This document shows, one piece after another, positions 8,688 through 18,400 of a stretch of 64,000 bases of DNA. The stretch covers positions 4,898,001 to 4,962,000 of the forward strand of contig OZ244838.1 of NCBI GenBank assembly GCA_965220695.1, in the 5' to 3' direction. The notes beneath the pieces were generated by a model. It did not search any database, was not told the origin of the DNA, and was given only the letters and a program-made list of their open reading frames with translations. Position 1 is the first letter of the stretch, and each line of letters starts with the position of its first letter. The stretch comes from UBA9620 sp965220695 (GTDB taxonomy: Bacteria; Acidobacteriota; Vicinamibacteria; Vicinamibacterales; UBA8438). A program made the translations under genes and the position numbers.

Positions 8688-8709
8688 AATCACCCCGGTA
8701 AACAAAGAC
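8688..8709 (-). repeat. Right terminal inverted repeat of the IS66 element
   Basis: Read on the minus strand from 8709 it begins GTCTTTGTTTACCGGGGTGA, matching the left end. Confidence 0.85.
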
Positions 8710-8717
8710 TCGAAAGC
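8710..8717. repeat. Right target-site duplication of the IS66 element
   Basis: TCGAAAGC, identical to 7024-7031. Confidence 0.95.
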
Positions 8718-9366
8718 TTCGTTGGGACCAAGTGGGACGTACGCACGTACCCAGAATATCGAGAATGGCTTGACCCAATAGAACACGGTATCGAACTGTT
8801 CACAGAGATTCAAGCGTATGGCTACATGGTGTATCTGCGGCACCATGGATTTCCGTCGCCACTTCTTGACTGGACGGCATCGCCATACGTTGCAGCCTAT
8901 TTTGCGTTTCGAGGAAGCACTGAATGTCAGCGACAAGAGGATCACGAAAAGTGGGTGACGATTTGTGTGTATTGCAAGAGTCCAAACAGTTCGACGAGTG
9001 GGTCACCCGTTAGACCGGAGATTTATGACCTCGGTCCGGACGTTCGGACTCATCGAAGGCATTTCCTGCAACAGAGCCGGTATACAGTCTGCATCGTTCG
9101 CAGTCAGAACAGTGCTTCAGACTATACATGGCACTATGCCCCACATGAAGAGGTGTTCGCTCGGCAGAATTCCCGCCAGGACCTTCTGTGGAAGTATCGT
9201 ATTCCGGCAACAGAACGGCGCAAGGTTCAAGAATTACTTGACCGCTACAATTTGAATGCGTTCTCGTTGTTTGGCTCTGAGGAAAGCCTGATGGAAACGA
9301 CGGCATTGCGGGAATTGCATCTTCGATAAACGAAACTCTGAATACGGACGTAGCGGAAGGCGGTGC

Positions 9367-9462
9367 GTGTCCAACCTCGGGGAGGAACTCGCGCAACTCG
9401 AGCGTGACCGCCTTGCACTGATCGAGAGAAAGAGGAAAGAACGTGATCAGAATACGAGCTGA
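9367..9462 (+). CDS. Possible 31-aa coiled-coil peptide
   Basis: Short frame from GTG 9367 to TGA 9462 encoding VSNLGEELAQLERDRLALIE and a basic tail, a plausible amphipathic helix. Its end overlaps the start of the next gene by 20 bases in another frame. I do not recognise it. It could be a leader peptide, a fragment of an older gene, or chance. Confidence 0.25.
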   Translation: MSNLGEELAQLERDRLALIERKRKERDQNTS

Positions 9463-9718
9463 AGAGAGTGAAGCCACGTACTACCTGGACCCCTATCCGC
9501 ACTGGGATGGGGATGAGGCCATGTCCGAACGTGGTGAATCTCTCCGTGCCCACGTAGACGACGAGGTTGTAGCTCGTGGAATGAAGCCTGATGCACGAGA
9601 CAGGTCCCGACAGCTTCACAAAGCATTCTTGGCCGCGCTCGAGCTGTCTGACATAGAAGTCGTGGAAGAGACGGAGCCTGAACTGGATCCGCCGTATGAT
9701 CCCATGATCGTAAGGTGA
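9443..9718 (+). CDS. Small acidic hypothetical protein
   Basis: A 91-residue acidic protein I do not recognise. It starts at GTG 9443, with the purine-rich site GAGAAAGAGGAAAG just upstream. It contains WDGDEAMSERGESLRAH and an acidic C-terminus (EVVEETEPELDPPYDP). It follows the split FRG gene in the same direction and shares its lower GC content, so the two were probably acquired together and may once have formed one operon. No membrane segment or known catalytic motif is visible. Confidence 0.6.
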   Translation: MIRIRAEESEATYYLDPYPHWDGDEAMSERGESLRAHVDDEVVARGMKPDARDRSRQLHKAFLAALELSDIEVVEETEPELDPPYDPMIVR

Positions 9719-9722
9719 CACC

Positions 9723-9736
9723 CCCGCAGACGCGGG
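9723..9736. terminator. Short hairpin between convergent genes
   Basis: CCCGC-AGAC-GCGGG lies between the convergent ends of the acidic protein (9718) and the restriction subunit (9747). No T-tract follows, so its role as a terminator is uncertain. Confidence 0.35.
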
Positions 9737-9746
9737 ATGGTGGCCG

Positions 9747-12700
9747 CTACATGTCCCGAGTGGCGTCCTCGCGGAGCGGAGTGGCGGCGTCGCGGATGCG
9801 GGCGTCGCGCGCTTCGATCAGGCTCTTGAGTTCGCGCCCAAGCTGCTGCGGATCCCGGCTGACGACGAAGTCCCACTCCCCGAGCTGTCTCCAGTTGTTC
9901 ACGGCGTGGACCCATCGATGGGCCGCCTGATGCTTCGCGTCAGCGTCGGCGTCTGGGGCACCCTTGATTTCGAGGACAACGTGGACGCCGGTGCGCAGGC
10001 GGACGATAAAGTCGGGCTCGTAGGCCCGCGGCTCGCCGTACAGTTCGTACGGGATGGTGAACTCCAGGCGGTAGTTTCGCGCGTAGCACTCGACGACGCC
10101 ATCCTGCGCCAGCGTCTCGATCTGGAACATCGCCGCCTGCTCCCAGCTTGTGGTGTGACAGGCGACGTAATTCAGATGGCTTGCCGCAGTCGGCTGGACC
10201 GGCCGCACGGTCTTGAAGTGGACGCTGGCGGTGCTGGCGATCGGCCGGTACCGGTTCAAGCGCGGCAGAACCGGCGCCTCGCCCTGCGTGGCGTCCGGCG
10301 TGATCGCGTCGAGCAGGCGGCTGACGATCTGCTCGGCGTAGATCTGCAGCCCGACTTCGCAGGGGTGCAGTCCGCAAAGGTCGACGTGGCCGCGAATGTA
10401 CGCCTGCACGATTTCGAGAACCTGGGGAAACAGCGCCGTGCGGCTGCCGCGCCGTGAACCCGTATGCCCGTTGGCGCCGCCGTTGCCGGTCGGGGGCGGG
10501 TGACTGGCGCTGGCCCGGGCGGGCGATGGCTTCGGGTCGGCCGCGTGTGTGGCGTCGGTCAGCCGGTTCACGATCTGGCGGGCGATTTCGAACGCAATTG
10601 CCTGCGGATGCGTGGACTCGTAGAACGATTGCCGATCGACGGTCTCGAACCCGAATCCACCGTGCGTGCTCGGGTGGCCAATCTGGTGTCCGACCTGCGG
10701 CCGAATGAAGGCCGCGGTGGGCGTGTGCCACGGATCGAGTTTCAGCGGCTCCACGGCACCCGTGTCGCAGGCGACGCGATTGTGCGTCAGGCGCACGACG
10801 TAGCCTTCGACCACTGGAAACCGGATCTCGAACGCGCGCCGCTCGGGGAGGGCGATCACTTCGTGTTTCGGCGGCTCGTCGGGAGGTGGCCCAGCTTTCG
10901 GCTGGCGTCCCTTGAACGGGATCAGCGAGAACGGGACGCCGAAAATATCGACATACTCCGGCGTCAGACGGCCGGTCTCCGGATCGGGCACATAGTCCAT
11001 GCGGCGCAGACCGCGGCCGACCACCTGCTCGCAGAGCAACTGACTGTGAAAGGCGCGCAGGCCGAGGATGTGCGTCACGTTGTTGGCGTCCCACCCTTCG
11101 CTCAGCATGTTCACGCTGACGACGCAGCGGACGTTCGCTCCAGGCTCGCCGGGGCGGCCGACGGTGGAAACGATTCGGCGGAGCTCCTCGGCCGCTTCCT
11201 TCCGGGTCGCCGTCGGGTCGTCGCTTTCGGCCGCCTCCAGCAGCTTGGAGTCGATGCGCAGCGTGACCGTGGCGCCGTCCTGGTTCCACAGTTCATCAAA
11301 GCCGGTGAGCCCCGAGCCGTAGTGTTTCGTCTGTTTCGGCCGTTTTCGTGACGCCGGGGCGTCCGCGCTGTCGTCCGGTTTGCCTGCCGGGTCCGCCTCG
11401 ACGAGCTTCTCGCCCGAGATCATGCGGTGCAGGTGCGTGGCGACGTCGGTGTTGTCGCAGACGACGATCAGCACTGGCGGCGTTCTGTCCTGGCCGGGGG
11501 CGGCATCCCGCACCTGCTCGAACTTCTCCTTCCATTCCCCAGCCAGCGCGATGAGTGCGTCTTCGGCCTTGCGGTAGACCACCTCCGGCTTCGGCCGGCC
11601 GCCGGTCAACCGCTCGCCGGCGCGCAGGTCCCGCGTGATGTGCTGCCAGAGCTTGAAGTACTTCGGGTCGGGGCGCCCGGTGTTGTCGATGGCCGGCAGA
11701 CGCGGAATCTTCGTGATCCCGCTTTCGATAGCGTCGACCAGACTGAAGTCGCTGACGATCCAGGGAAACGGCGATCCCTCGGGGTAACCGCTGCCCTGGA
11801 TGTAGAACGGCGTGGCGGACAGGTCGATGCACAACTCGATGCCGCAGGCTGAGTTGATCGTGTCGAGTCCGTCGACCCAGACAGTCGCCTCCCGCCGATC
11901 CGCCTTTTCGTCCGCCGAGAGCCGGACGTCGTCCCCGACCGGCGCCGGCCGGTACGCATGGTGCCCCTCGTCGTTCAGGACCAGCAGCGGCTCGTCGTCC
12001 CACAGGTCGCCCAGGCGGTTGCGCGCGAACGCCTCGGGCGTTTCCTTGCCGAGACGGCTCACCGTCACCTTGCCGACAGTTACTTCCTCGGGCTCCGGGC
12101 CGAGCCGATGCCAGTTGGTCACCAGCACCTTGCCCTTGGCCAGCTCCGGCCGGAGCGGCGACGGCACGATGTCGAACGCCTCGTAGTAGTTGTGCGGGTC
12201 GCCCGGACGCAGCACCCGGAGACGTTCCTTGATGGTCAGGTTGGGGCAGACCACGAGCACGCGGCGCGGGTAGCGCGGGTCCCCAGGCTTCGTCCCGCGG
12301 TTGCAGACCGCCCAGGCGATCAGCATCGCCATCACCACTGTCTTGCCGCTGCCGGTCGCCATCTTGCACGCGTAGCGCGGGATCGGCTTCCCGCCCTCCC
12401 GTTCCGGTATGTCCACCAGCTTGGGCGGCTGCGCCACTTTCGCCATCCAGGTTTCGGGCCGCGGGTTGATGCCCCTGCCCAGCAGCTCGAATTCCTGAAG
12501 CCCGAGTTGCGGCTTCCAGCGCGGCGTCCGCCCGCGGGCCAGCAGTTCGCGGAGGTAGATGATCGTTTCGACCGCTTCGACCTGACAGAAGAACAGGCGC
12601 CGGGACCGGTCGGCCCGCCACCAGTGGCGGAGGAGCCGCTTCGTCGTCTCGGCCGCGCCTTGCCAGCGCGATTCGCGCCAGCGTCGCACATCGGCGCGCA

Positions 12701-12932
12701 AAGCGTTGACGAGCGGCAGGTCGTCCCGCTCCTCCTCGGCCAGCAGCGAGATCTGCGCGCTGCCGGTCCGTTCGTTCTTGAACCAGTAGCTCGCGTCCCG
12801 ACGACCTGGCGCCTTGGACGGGATACCGGTGCGGGTGTCGTAGACCCAGTGCCGGTCCGGCACGGCGTACGGAGAGCAGAGGATCGGGTCCTCGACCGGC
12901 TGGATGGGCATCTGGTCGTCTGGACGACTCAT
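9747..12932 (-). CDS. Type III-like restriction helicase-nuclease (Res subunit)
   Basis: Restriction subunit of 1061 aa resembling the BPTD_3080 family of type III Res proteins. A superfamily 2 helicase core has Walker A ATGSGKT (YACKMATGSGKTVVM) and the DEAH-box variant NDEGHHAY, then GRGLRRMDYV as the late helicase motif. The C-terminus (about residues 970-990) carries a PD-(D/E)xK nuclease signature, PDFIVRL followed by VVLEIKG. It should translocate on and cut unmodified DNA together with the methyltransferase at 15448-18639. I chose ATG 12932 (MSRPDDQMPIQPVEDP) because the conserved SPYAVPDRHWVYD segment follows closely; the frame is open back to 13022 but without family similarity. A Phd antitoxin gene lies 135 bases upstream. 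Confidence 0.88.
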   Translation of the reverse strand: MSRPDDQMPIQPVEDPILCSPYAVPDRHWVYDTRTGIPSKAPGRRDASYWFKNERTGSAQISLLAEEERDDLPLVNALRADVRRWRESRWQGAAETTKRLLRHWWRADRSRRLFFCQVEAVETIIYLRELLARGRTPRWKPQLGLQEFELLGRGINPRPETWMAKVAQPPKLVDIPEREGGKPIPRYACKMATGSGKTVVMAMLIAWAVCNRGTKPGDPRYPRRVLVVCPNLTIKERLRVLRPGDPHNYYEAFDIVPSPLRPELAKGKVLVTNWHRLGPEPEEVTVGKVTVSRLGKETPEAFARNRLGDLWDDEPLLVLNDEGHHAYRPAPVGDDVRLSADEKADRREATVWVDGLDTINSACGIELCIDLSATPFYIQGSGYPEGSPFPWIVSDFSLVDAIESGITKIPRLPAIDNTGRPDPKYFKLWQHITRDLRAGERLTGGRPKPEVVYRKAEDALIALAGEWKEKFEQVRDAAPGQDRTPPVLIVVCDNTDVATHLHRMISGEKLVEADPAGKPDDSADAPASRKRPKQTKHYGSGLTGFDELWNQDGATVTLRIDSKLLEAAESDDPTATRKEAAEELRRIVSTVGRPGEPGANVRCVVSVNMLSEGWDANNVTHILGLRAFHSQLLCEQVVGRGLRRMDYVPDPETGRLTPEYVDIFGVPFSLIPFKGRQPKAGPPPDEPPKHEVIALPERRAFEIRFPVVEGYVVRLTHNRVACDTGAVEPLKLDPWHTPTAAFIRPQVGHQIGHPSTHGGFGFETVDRQSFYESTHPQAIAFEIARQIVNRLTDATHAADPKPSPARASASHPPPTGNGGANGHTGSRRGSRTALFPQVLEIVQAYIRGHVDLCGLHPCEVGLQIYAEQIVSRLLDAITPDATQGEAPVLPRLNRYRPIASTASVHFKTVRPVQPTAASHLNYVACHTTSWEQAAMFQIETLAQDGVVECYARNYRLEFTIPYELYGEPRAYEPDFIVRLRTGVHVVLEIKGAPDADADAKHQAAHRWVHAVNNWRQLGEWDFVVSRDPQQLGRELKSLIEARDARIRDAATPLREDATRDM

Positions 12933-13067
12933 CGATGCTCCAGTTCGACAACCCGGGCAGCGATTGCTGACACGCTGTACGGCAGGGAGCAGAAGATGAT
13001 CAGCATGTCTCTGGAAGAGCACAAGAGCCTTCTCGATGGCTCACGTCCACTGGTGTATCCCGGCAGG

Positions 13068-13358
13068 TCACCCATTCTCCGCCCGCTCGCGTACGACCGC
13101 CGCCCGTACCGCCCCGTGCGGGTCAACCGGCCGCGGCAAATCCCAGAAATCCGCGGGCAGTGGCTTCTGACCGCGCTTGAGCAGACCCTGGGCCTCCAGA
13201 TCTCTCACATGCTCAGCTACGGACGCAGGGCTTTCGAGAGGAAGCAAACGCGCAATCGGACGACCATGCTCGGTAATGATCACTTCTTCGCCGGCCTTGA
13301 CTTGACGCAGATAAGCGCTCAACGAGATCTTGAACTGTGACACGGTCGTCGTCTGCAT
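13068..13358 (-). CDS. Phd/YefM-family antitoxin without a toxin
   Basis: Antitoxin of 96 aa. The sequence MQTTTVSQFKISLSAYLRQV then GEEVIITEHGRPIARLLP is a standard Phd/YefM N-terminus. The start at 13358 is preceded by AAGGA at good spacing. In the usual layout a VapC gene overlaps the antitoxin stop; here the next 135 bases hold only a 48-codon frame without PIN motifs, and then the Res gene begins. It therefore looks like an orphan antitoxin lodged inside the restriction region. It could act as a transcriptional repressor of the downstream Res gene, which would be worth testing. Confidence 0.85.
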   Translation of the reverse strand: MQTTTVSQFKISLSAYLRQVKAGEEVIITEHGRPIARLLPLESPASVAEHVRDLEAQGLLKRGQKPLPADFWDLPRPVDPHGAVRAAVVRERAENG

Positions 13359-13576
13359 CGTTCGTCCTTTCGAGTCACATCGTGAGAACACAGTAGTCAA
13401 TACTCCGTTGGCGAGCAAGCCGCTATTCCGCGCAACTCCTTAACCGGAGCGAGTGCCACCGCGGTAGGGACGAGGTCGATCGTTGGGCGACCCTGGCACC
13501 GCGAACGCCGGATTTCCAGTCGCTCAAGCTGAGGCAGGGTTCCGCAGCACACGCAGACCCTCGTTCCCGCACGGAT

Positions 13577-13604
13577 TGACCGGCCGCCGGCTGGCGGCCG
13601 GTCA
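13577..13604 (-). terminator. Strong hairpin at the end of the Toprim-like gene
   Basis: Perfect inverted repeat TGACCGGCCGCC-GGCT-GGCGGCCGGTCA; it includes the TGA stop of the gene ending at 13602. The stem is 12 bp and GC-rich. There is no T-tract, so it could be a terminator or an mRNA 3'-stabilising stem. Confidence 0.55.
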
Positions 13605-14165
13605 GCGGTTCTGGAGGCATGCCGCGATCCGGTCGCGCAAGTGCTCGATCTCCGGGCAGAGTTGGAACAGAAGCGGAAGATTTCGCAAAGACTCGTCAAT
13701 CATCAGGCCTCTGCCTCCACCCGGCTGGCGTGGATCGCCGTGCGCCACAAGAAGTGGTCCGAAAACCTCTTCTTTCATACGTGTGTGCGTTCGGGCGTCC
13801 GCCCAGGTACCTTCGAGATCGTGGCGGAACGCGGCGCAAGCGTAGATCTCCACCTCCGGCTGCGCCGGACAACAGAGTAACGAGATCCCCTTGGCCTGGA
13901 GATCGGCTTCCAGACGTTGCATGGCGTCGGCGCTCGCAAGGTCGGCGTCGGGGAAGAATAGCCAGAGGTCAAGAAACCTGTAGCGATCGAGATCGTGACG
14001 AATGGCTTGCAATGCCTGAACGTAGCCGCTGAGCTTCGGGTTGGTCAGCGGAATGACTTTGGCATGTGGCTTGCCTGCATCTGCCAGTAGGGCGCGAGTC
14101 AGAGGTTTCAGTATGTACCCGTTGTACGTGGGATCTTCCGCGATCACGAGTATCTTGACACTCAC
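13602..14165 (-). CDS. Toprim-like protein paired with AAA ATPase (RloB/DUF4276-like)
   Basis: Protein of 187 aa beginning at GTG 14165, whose codon overlaps the upstream ATPase stop (GTGA, 14165-14162). The layout KILVIAEDP (E10), then FFPDADLA (D73, D75), resembles the E...DxD metal-binding motif of Toprim-like nucleases such as RloB/DUF4276 and OLD-type effectors. An ATPase followed by a small Toprim-like protein is a known two-gene defence arrangement (RloA-RloB like). The pair is embedded between a methyltransferase and a helicase-nuclease, so it may add a second, abortive layer to the restriction system. The family assignment rests on motif and context, not alignment. Confidence 0.6.
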   Translation of the reverse strand: MSVKILVIAEDPTYNGYILKPLTRALLADAGKPHAKVIPLTNPKLSGYVQALQAIRHDLDRYRFLDLWLFFPDADLASADAMQRLEADLQAKGISLLCCPAQPEVEIYACAAFRHDLEGTWADARTHTRMKEEVFGPLLVAHGDPRQPGGGRGLMIDESLRNLPLLFQLCPEIEHLRDRIAACLQNR

Positions 14166-15451
14166 AGCGACGCTTCCAGCCAACCTTCCGCGAACAGGTC
14201 GGAGACGTCCTGTTCCTTGACGACGTCCAAGAAATGGGGCACCTCGGTCAACGGGAGGATTGTCGATTCGCCGGTCGATTCGTCCCGCTTGCAGAAGAAC
14301 GTCGTCTCGTAATCCGCCTCCCGGAGCCATGTGAGCACGACTGGTGAATGCGTGGTGGCCATGATCTGTGTGTTGCTGTACCAGCCTTGATCCCGTAGCA
14401 ATTCGACGAGCAGACGCAGGCGGCTGGCGTGAATTCCGTTCTCGATTTCCTCGATCGTCATCATGCCTGGCATGTCCGGCTGAAAGAACGCGGCGGCAAT
14501 CGCCGCGAAACGCAACGTGCCGTCACTCAGGACTGGCGCAGCAAATTCCCTGCCACCCTCGCGCAGCATAAACAGTGGCTCGCCGACTGCCCCGCGCAGA
14601 ATGCCGACGTCGTCCACCTCTTCGGGACGAAGTTGACGGAGCCATGAAAGGTAGGCATCCTTTACCTTGTCATCCAGACAGAGCGCGTGGATGAGCGCCG
14701 CGAAATTCTCGCCGTGATCGCCCATACGTTGAACATGGTGAGCCTGCGAATAGTCTCGCAGCAGCGCTGGTGTGGGATCTACGCACTGCGTGTTCGCCAA
14801 TAGCGCGGCCACTTCGCCTGCAGACGTGACGTCCCTTGCGATTTGTTCCGTCACCTCGTCGGCAGACATGATCTGCCGGATCAGAGACTGGAAATCCGCC
14901 TGTCCGACGAAGTTGCCGCGGGCAAACTGTCGGAGCACCGGCCGCGCACGCTCGAATCTCAATTCAAGCGGATGTCCTGGCCTTTCAGGCAAGTAACGTA
15001 CACAAAGATCCAGATCGCTTGATGGAGCGTTGGTGGCCGAGTCAGAGTCGTAAATGATGGCCGAATCAACTTTGAGACGCTCACGGGTCACCTGTCCGTC
15101 TGCTGGCGAGAAAGCGATCAGGAATTCCCATTCAAACATTGGAAGATTCCCGTGAGTCCAGCCATGCGCCTCGATGGTCACCTCGCCGTTTCCGTCGGAT
15201 CCGGCAAAGCACGCGCTGGAACTTCCGCCGCGAATGCCGTCCCAAACCGCGCTGGTCGCGCTCTTCGGCTTGCCGTCCAGAATCTCCCCGATTGTAAAAC
15301 GGTTGCCGATCCCCTGCAGCACGCGAAGCGCATCGAGAAAGTTCGACTTCCCGCTGGCGTTTGCGCCTATGAACAGATTCATCGAGCGTGGCGATAGATC
15401 GACCCGGCGCAGGCTCTTGAAGTTCTCGATGATGATACGGCGGAGAATCAT
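14162..15451 (-). CDS. AAA family ATPase (AAA_15/AAA_21, RloA-like)
   Basis: RecF/OLD-like ATPase of 429 aa without its own Toprim domain. MILRRIIIENFKSLRRVDLS leads into Walker A GANASGKS (29-36). The signature and Walker B region are VLSDGTLRFAAIAAAFF and MMTIEEIENGIH, followed by the D-loop/switch TTHSPVVLTW. I chose ATG 15451 because it is the family N-terminus and overlaps the methyltransferase stop (ATGA, 15451-15448). It is coupled downstream to the Toprim-like gene by another four-base overlap. It probably senses infection or DNA structure and controls the Toprim partner. Confidence 0.85.
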   Translation of the reverse strand: MILRRIIIENFKSLRRVDLSPRSMNLFIGANASGKSNFLDALRVLQGIGNRFTIGEILDGKPKSATSAVWDGIRGGSSSACFAGSDGNGEVTIEAHGWTHGNLPMFEWEFLIAFSPADGQVTRERLKVDSAIIYDSDSATNAPSSDLDLCVRYLPERPGHPLELRFERARPVLRQFARGNFVGQADFQSLIRQIMSADEVTEQIARDVTSAGEVAALLANTQCVDPTPALLRDYSQAHHVQRMGDHGENFAALIHALCLDDKVKDAYLSWLRQLRPEEVDDVGILRGAVGEPLFMLREGGREFAAPVLSDGTLRFAAIAAAFFQPDMPGMMTIEEIENGIHASRLRLLVELLRDQGWYSNTQIMATTHSPVVLTWLREADYETTFFCKRDESTGESTILPLTEVPHFLDVVKEQDVSDLFAEGWLEASL

Positions 15452-18400
15452 GTCCACGTCCCCTCGGTCAACACCCGCAAACCCTCGTTGCCGCGCGGGT
15501 CGATCACCTTGATGGCCACTTTCCACGTCTCACCCGCCGCCAGCCGGGCTGGCCGCGGGAAGGGGAGGCTCCGGTAGCCGCTCAGTGCGTCGAATGCACC
15601 GGGGTCGACGGTTCCCTGGCTGCCGAGCGCTTTCGCCAGTTTGTCCCACTTCTTCTTGTCGGGAAAGAACGCCTGGCAGATACAGAACGTCCGGCCGTCG
15701 TAGTCGGTGTCGAGGAACCAGGCGGCGATGCGCGTCTTGTCGGTGGGGAAGAGCGCGTTGCTGACCGGGTCGTAGACGTCCATGCCTTCGACCTCGACGA
15801 CGTAGTCGCCGTCGTGTTGCGGCGCGTGAAGGCGCGCGCGAGGTGCGCTGAAGACGGTGAAGAGCTGGCTGCCGGGCTGGGTCTTGAGCAGGTCGGCCAT
15901 CGCGACATCCGGCCGGATCAGCGCCATGTGCAGGCGCAACCTGGGATGCGGCGCGTCCTCGATCGACTCCTGCGCCGCGGCGTCGAAACCGAACCCGGCG
16001 AACACGACGTCGTCGTACCCCTGCCGATTGGCGTCGCGCACCGTGTTTTCGACCTGCCTGGCGGCGACGTTACCCACCTCCGGTCCGATGCTGACCGCAA
16101 CTCGCCGGTCGGGGCCATTTCCGTTCAGCCAATTGCCCTCGGCGTGGATGAGCGCCGCGCCGATCACCGGATCGAGCCGCCGGAACTTCATGGTCTTGTT
16201 GTCGGGGAAATCGACGCCGCTCGCTTTCAGCAGCCGGATGATCTTGTCGAGATGTGCCTCGGCGTTGGCTACTGCCAGATCCGCGGCGTCCTCCGGCGCA
16301 AACGTATCCAACTCGTCCGGAGCGCCGCCGATGGGGGAATCCGGTCCCTCCTCCATGGCGATCACACCCTCCATGGTGAACGGCCCGGCGACTCGAACCG
16401 TTCCCTTGACGGCCGCCGGCTTGTCGACCAACTCCTCGGTTTCGGCGTTCGCAGCGATGCAGGAGTTCACCTCGTCCATCTTCGCCCGCCACGCGGCGCG
16501 ATAGGTGGTCAGTGCCTCCTTCAGAGGTTTTGGCCAGTGGGCATCGGTGTCGAACGGCACCTGCCAATCTTTCCACTCCACAGAGGGTATCTGTTCCCGA
16601 TACTTCTCAACCTGCTTCGGCGTGACACCCTTGAGCGGTTTGCGGGCGGGAACCGGTCTGATCCACGCGGGATCGGCGTCCGGCAGCAGCCAGCGGCGCA
16701 CGTCGGCGTCCGTGACGGCGTTTGCGCCCTTCTCGCGATGCTTGGCGACAAGCTTCCCTGTCATCGTTTCCTTGAGACGGGCGTCGACCGACTTGGCGGC
16801 GTGGTTCAACGCTGCAAGCTGGGCGGCGAGAATTGCCTCGTGGGTGTCGAAGATCGGATCGAGCGACGTGTTGCGGGCGATGCTCCGCAGCGTAACGTGG
16901 TGCACCGTCCTGCAGTCGAACGTCAGCCGCGCGCCGGTTGGCGTACCGTCGCCGTCCACCTCCGCGATCCACGTCCCATCCGGATTCCGGGTCACGTCCT
17001 CGGCGTTAAGGTCCCGGAGGGCGAAATAGTCGAACTTCGCCGTGATGAGCCGGTGCTTGGCCAGCGCTAGCGCGACCCGGCTCGTGTCGATCGTGATCCA
17101 GCGACGACCCCATTGCTCGGCGACGTACGCAGTCGTACCGCTGCCGCAGGTCGGGTCGAGGACCAGGTCGCCTGGCTCCGTGGTCATCAGGAGGCAGCGT
17201 TCGATGACGCGGACATTTGTCTGGACCACGTAAACGGGGTCCTTGGGACCACCGAGGCCAGTCCAGAAGTTGGTCAGGCGCTTGAACCCGAAATCCGACT
17301 GATAGACCTTGAATCGAAGCTGGCTCTTGCCAATCCATAGCCGATCGGCTGCCGCCAGACGTGCCATGCCCGACATCGAGCCGTCGTCGTGTCGCACCGT
17401 GGTCTTCCAGCAGGCTCCGTCACCGGGGTGGAATTCTCGATCGGCGAAGAGGAACGGAAGGGATTGGTTCCTTCTCAATCCGCCACTGGTGAGTGGGTTC
17501 GCGACGAAGGGCCTAGCTTCTGGTACTGCTCGCGCTTCATTTGCGCGTCTCTCTTCGCCGGTCGGCAACTCTGCCCGGTCGTATGCCTCCTCAATGCCTG
17601 AGTCGACCTTGTCGTCGTAGAGCGGTCGACACGTAACGTTAAGATTGCCCGCGGGGCCGTATTTCTTTTTGGCATACCAGAGAACGAAATCGTTGATTGG
17701 CTGAATAAGCTCTCCTTTCTGGCTGCCCTTCTTTTGAACGACGATGTTGACGATGAAGTTCTCGGCACCGAAGACCTCGTCCAGCACACACCGCACGCGG
17801 TGCAGGTTATCGTCGCTAATTTGCACGAAGATGCTTCCGGTGTCGGTGAGGAGTTCGCGCGCCATCGCCAGCCGGTCCCGCAGGTAGGCAAGGTACGAAT
17901 GAATGCCAAGCGTCCAGGTGTCGCGGTACGCCTTGACCATCTCCGGCTCGCGGGTCAGGTCCTGCTGGCGGTCCTTCACGTCGCGCTGGCCGAGTTGCGG
18001 CTGGAAATTCGACTTGAACTCAATGCCGTAGGGCGGGTCGACGTAGATCATCTGCACCTTGCCGGCGAGATCTTCCCGCCGCGCGAGGCTGGCCATCACC
18101 TGCAGCGAATCTCCAAGGATCATTCGGTTCGCCCAGTCGACGTCGTGCCGGTAGAACTGCACGGCCTTGGCGTAGTCGTGGCCGGGGTCGGCGAACAGGT
18201 CGCGCTGCACGTCCTGCCGCGCCAGCACCCGCAGGATCGCCTGCGTCGAGACCCGCTCGTGCATGTGCAGCGGCACCGGGTCCACCTCGAACCAGGGCTT
18301 CTCCCGTTTACCGCTCCACTCCAGCCACGGCTCGTGCCGGCGAAGAGCATCGGCCAGCTGGTCGGCCTCTTCGGCTGTCAACGTCCGCTGCCGTGCCGTT

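Larger units (their letters stand above)
7032..8709 (+). mobile_element. IS66-family insertion sequence, single-ORF type
   Basis: Element of 1678 bp with imperfect terminal inverted repeats: the left end GTATTTGTTTAGCGGGGTG (from 7032) matches the complement of the right end, GTCTTTGTTTACCGGGGTG (from 8709). It is flanked by the 8-bp duplication TCGAAAGC. Only the DDE transposase gene is present and the tnpA/tnpB accessory genes are missing, as in the ISBst12 subgroup of IS66. The intact ends, intact transposase and perfect duplication point to a recent insertion into the FRG gene. Confidence 0.95.
6819..9329 (+). pseudogene. FRG-domain protein gene split by an IS66 element
   Basis: The 5' part (6819-7031) encodes METINVDNWEQF, LLFRGLDDHRF and RLISVVKPQIES. 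The 3' part (8718-9329) encodes FVGTKWDVRTYPEY and the signature HHGFPSPLLDWTASPY. Removing 7032-8717 (the IS plus one target copy) joins the frames exactly at QIES-FVGTKW and gives a 274-residue protein of normal FRG length. FRG-domain proteins are frequent in defence islands; their activity is not firmly known. The gene is clearly less GC-rich than its neighbours, which suggests recent acquisition. In its present form the first part stops at 7041-7043. A 3' fragment could start at ATG 8826 but would lack the FRG motif. Confidence 0.9.

Noticed and set aside
12929..13126. Short minus frame between Phd and Res as the missing toxin
   Set aside because: No PIN, RelE or Doc motifs in its 48-65 residues; it merely ends at the Res start.
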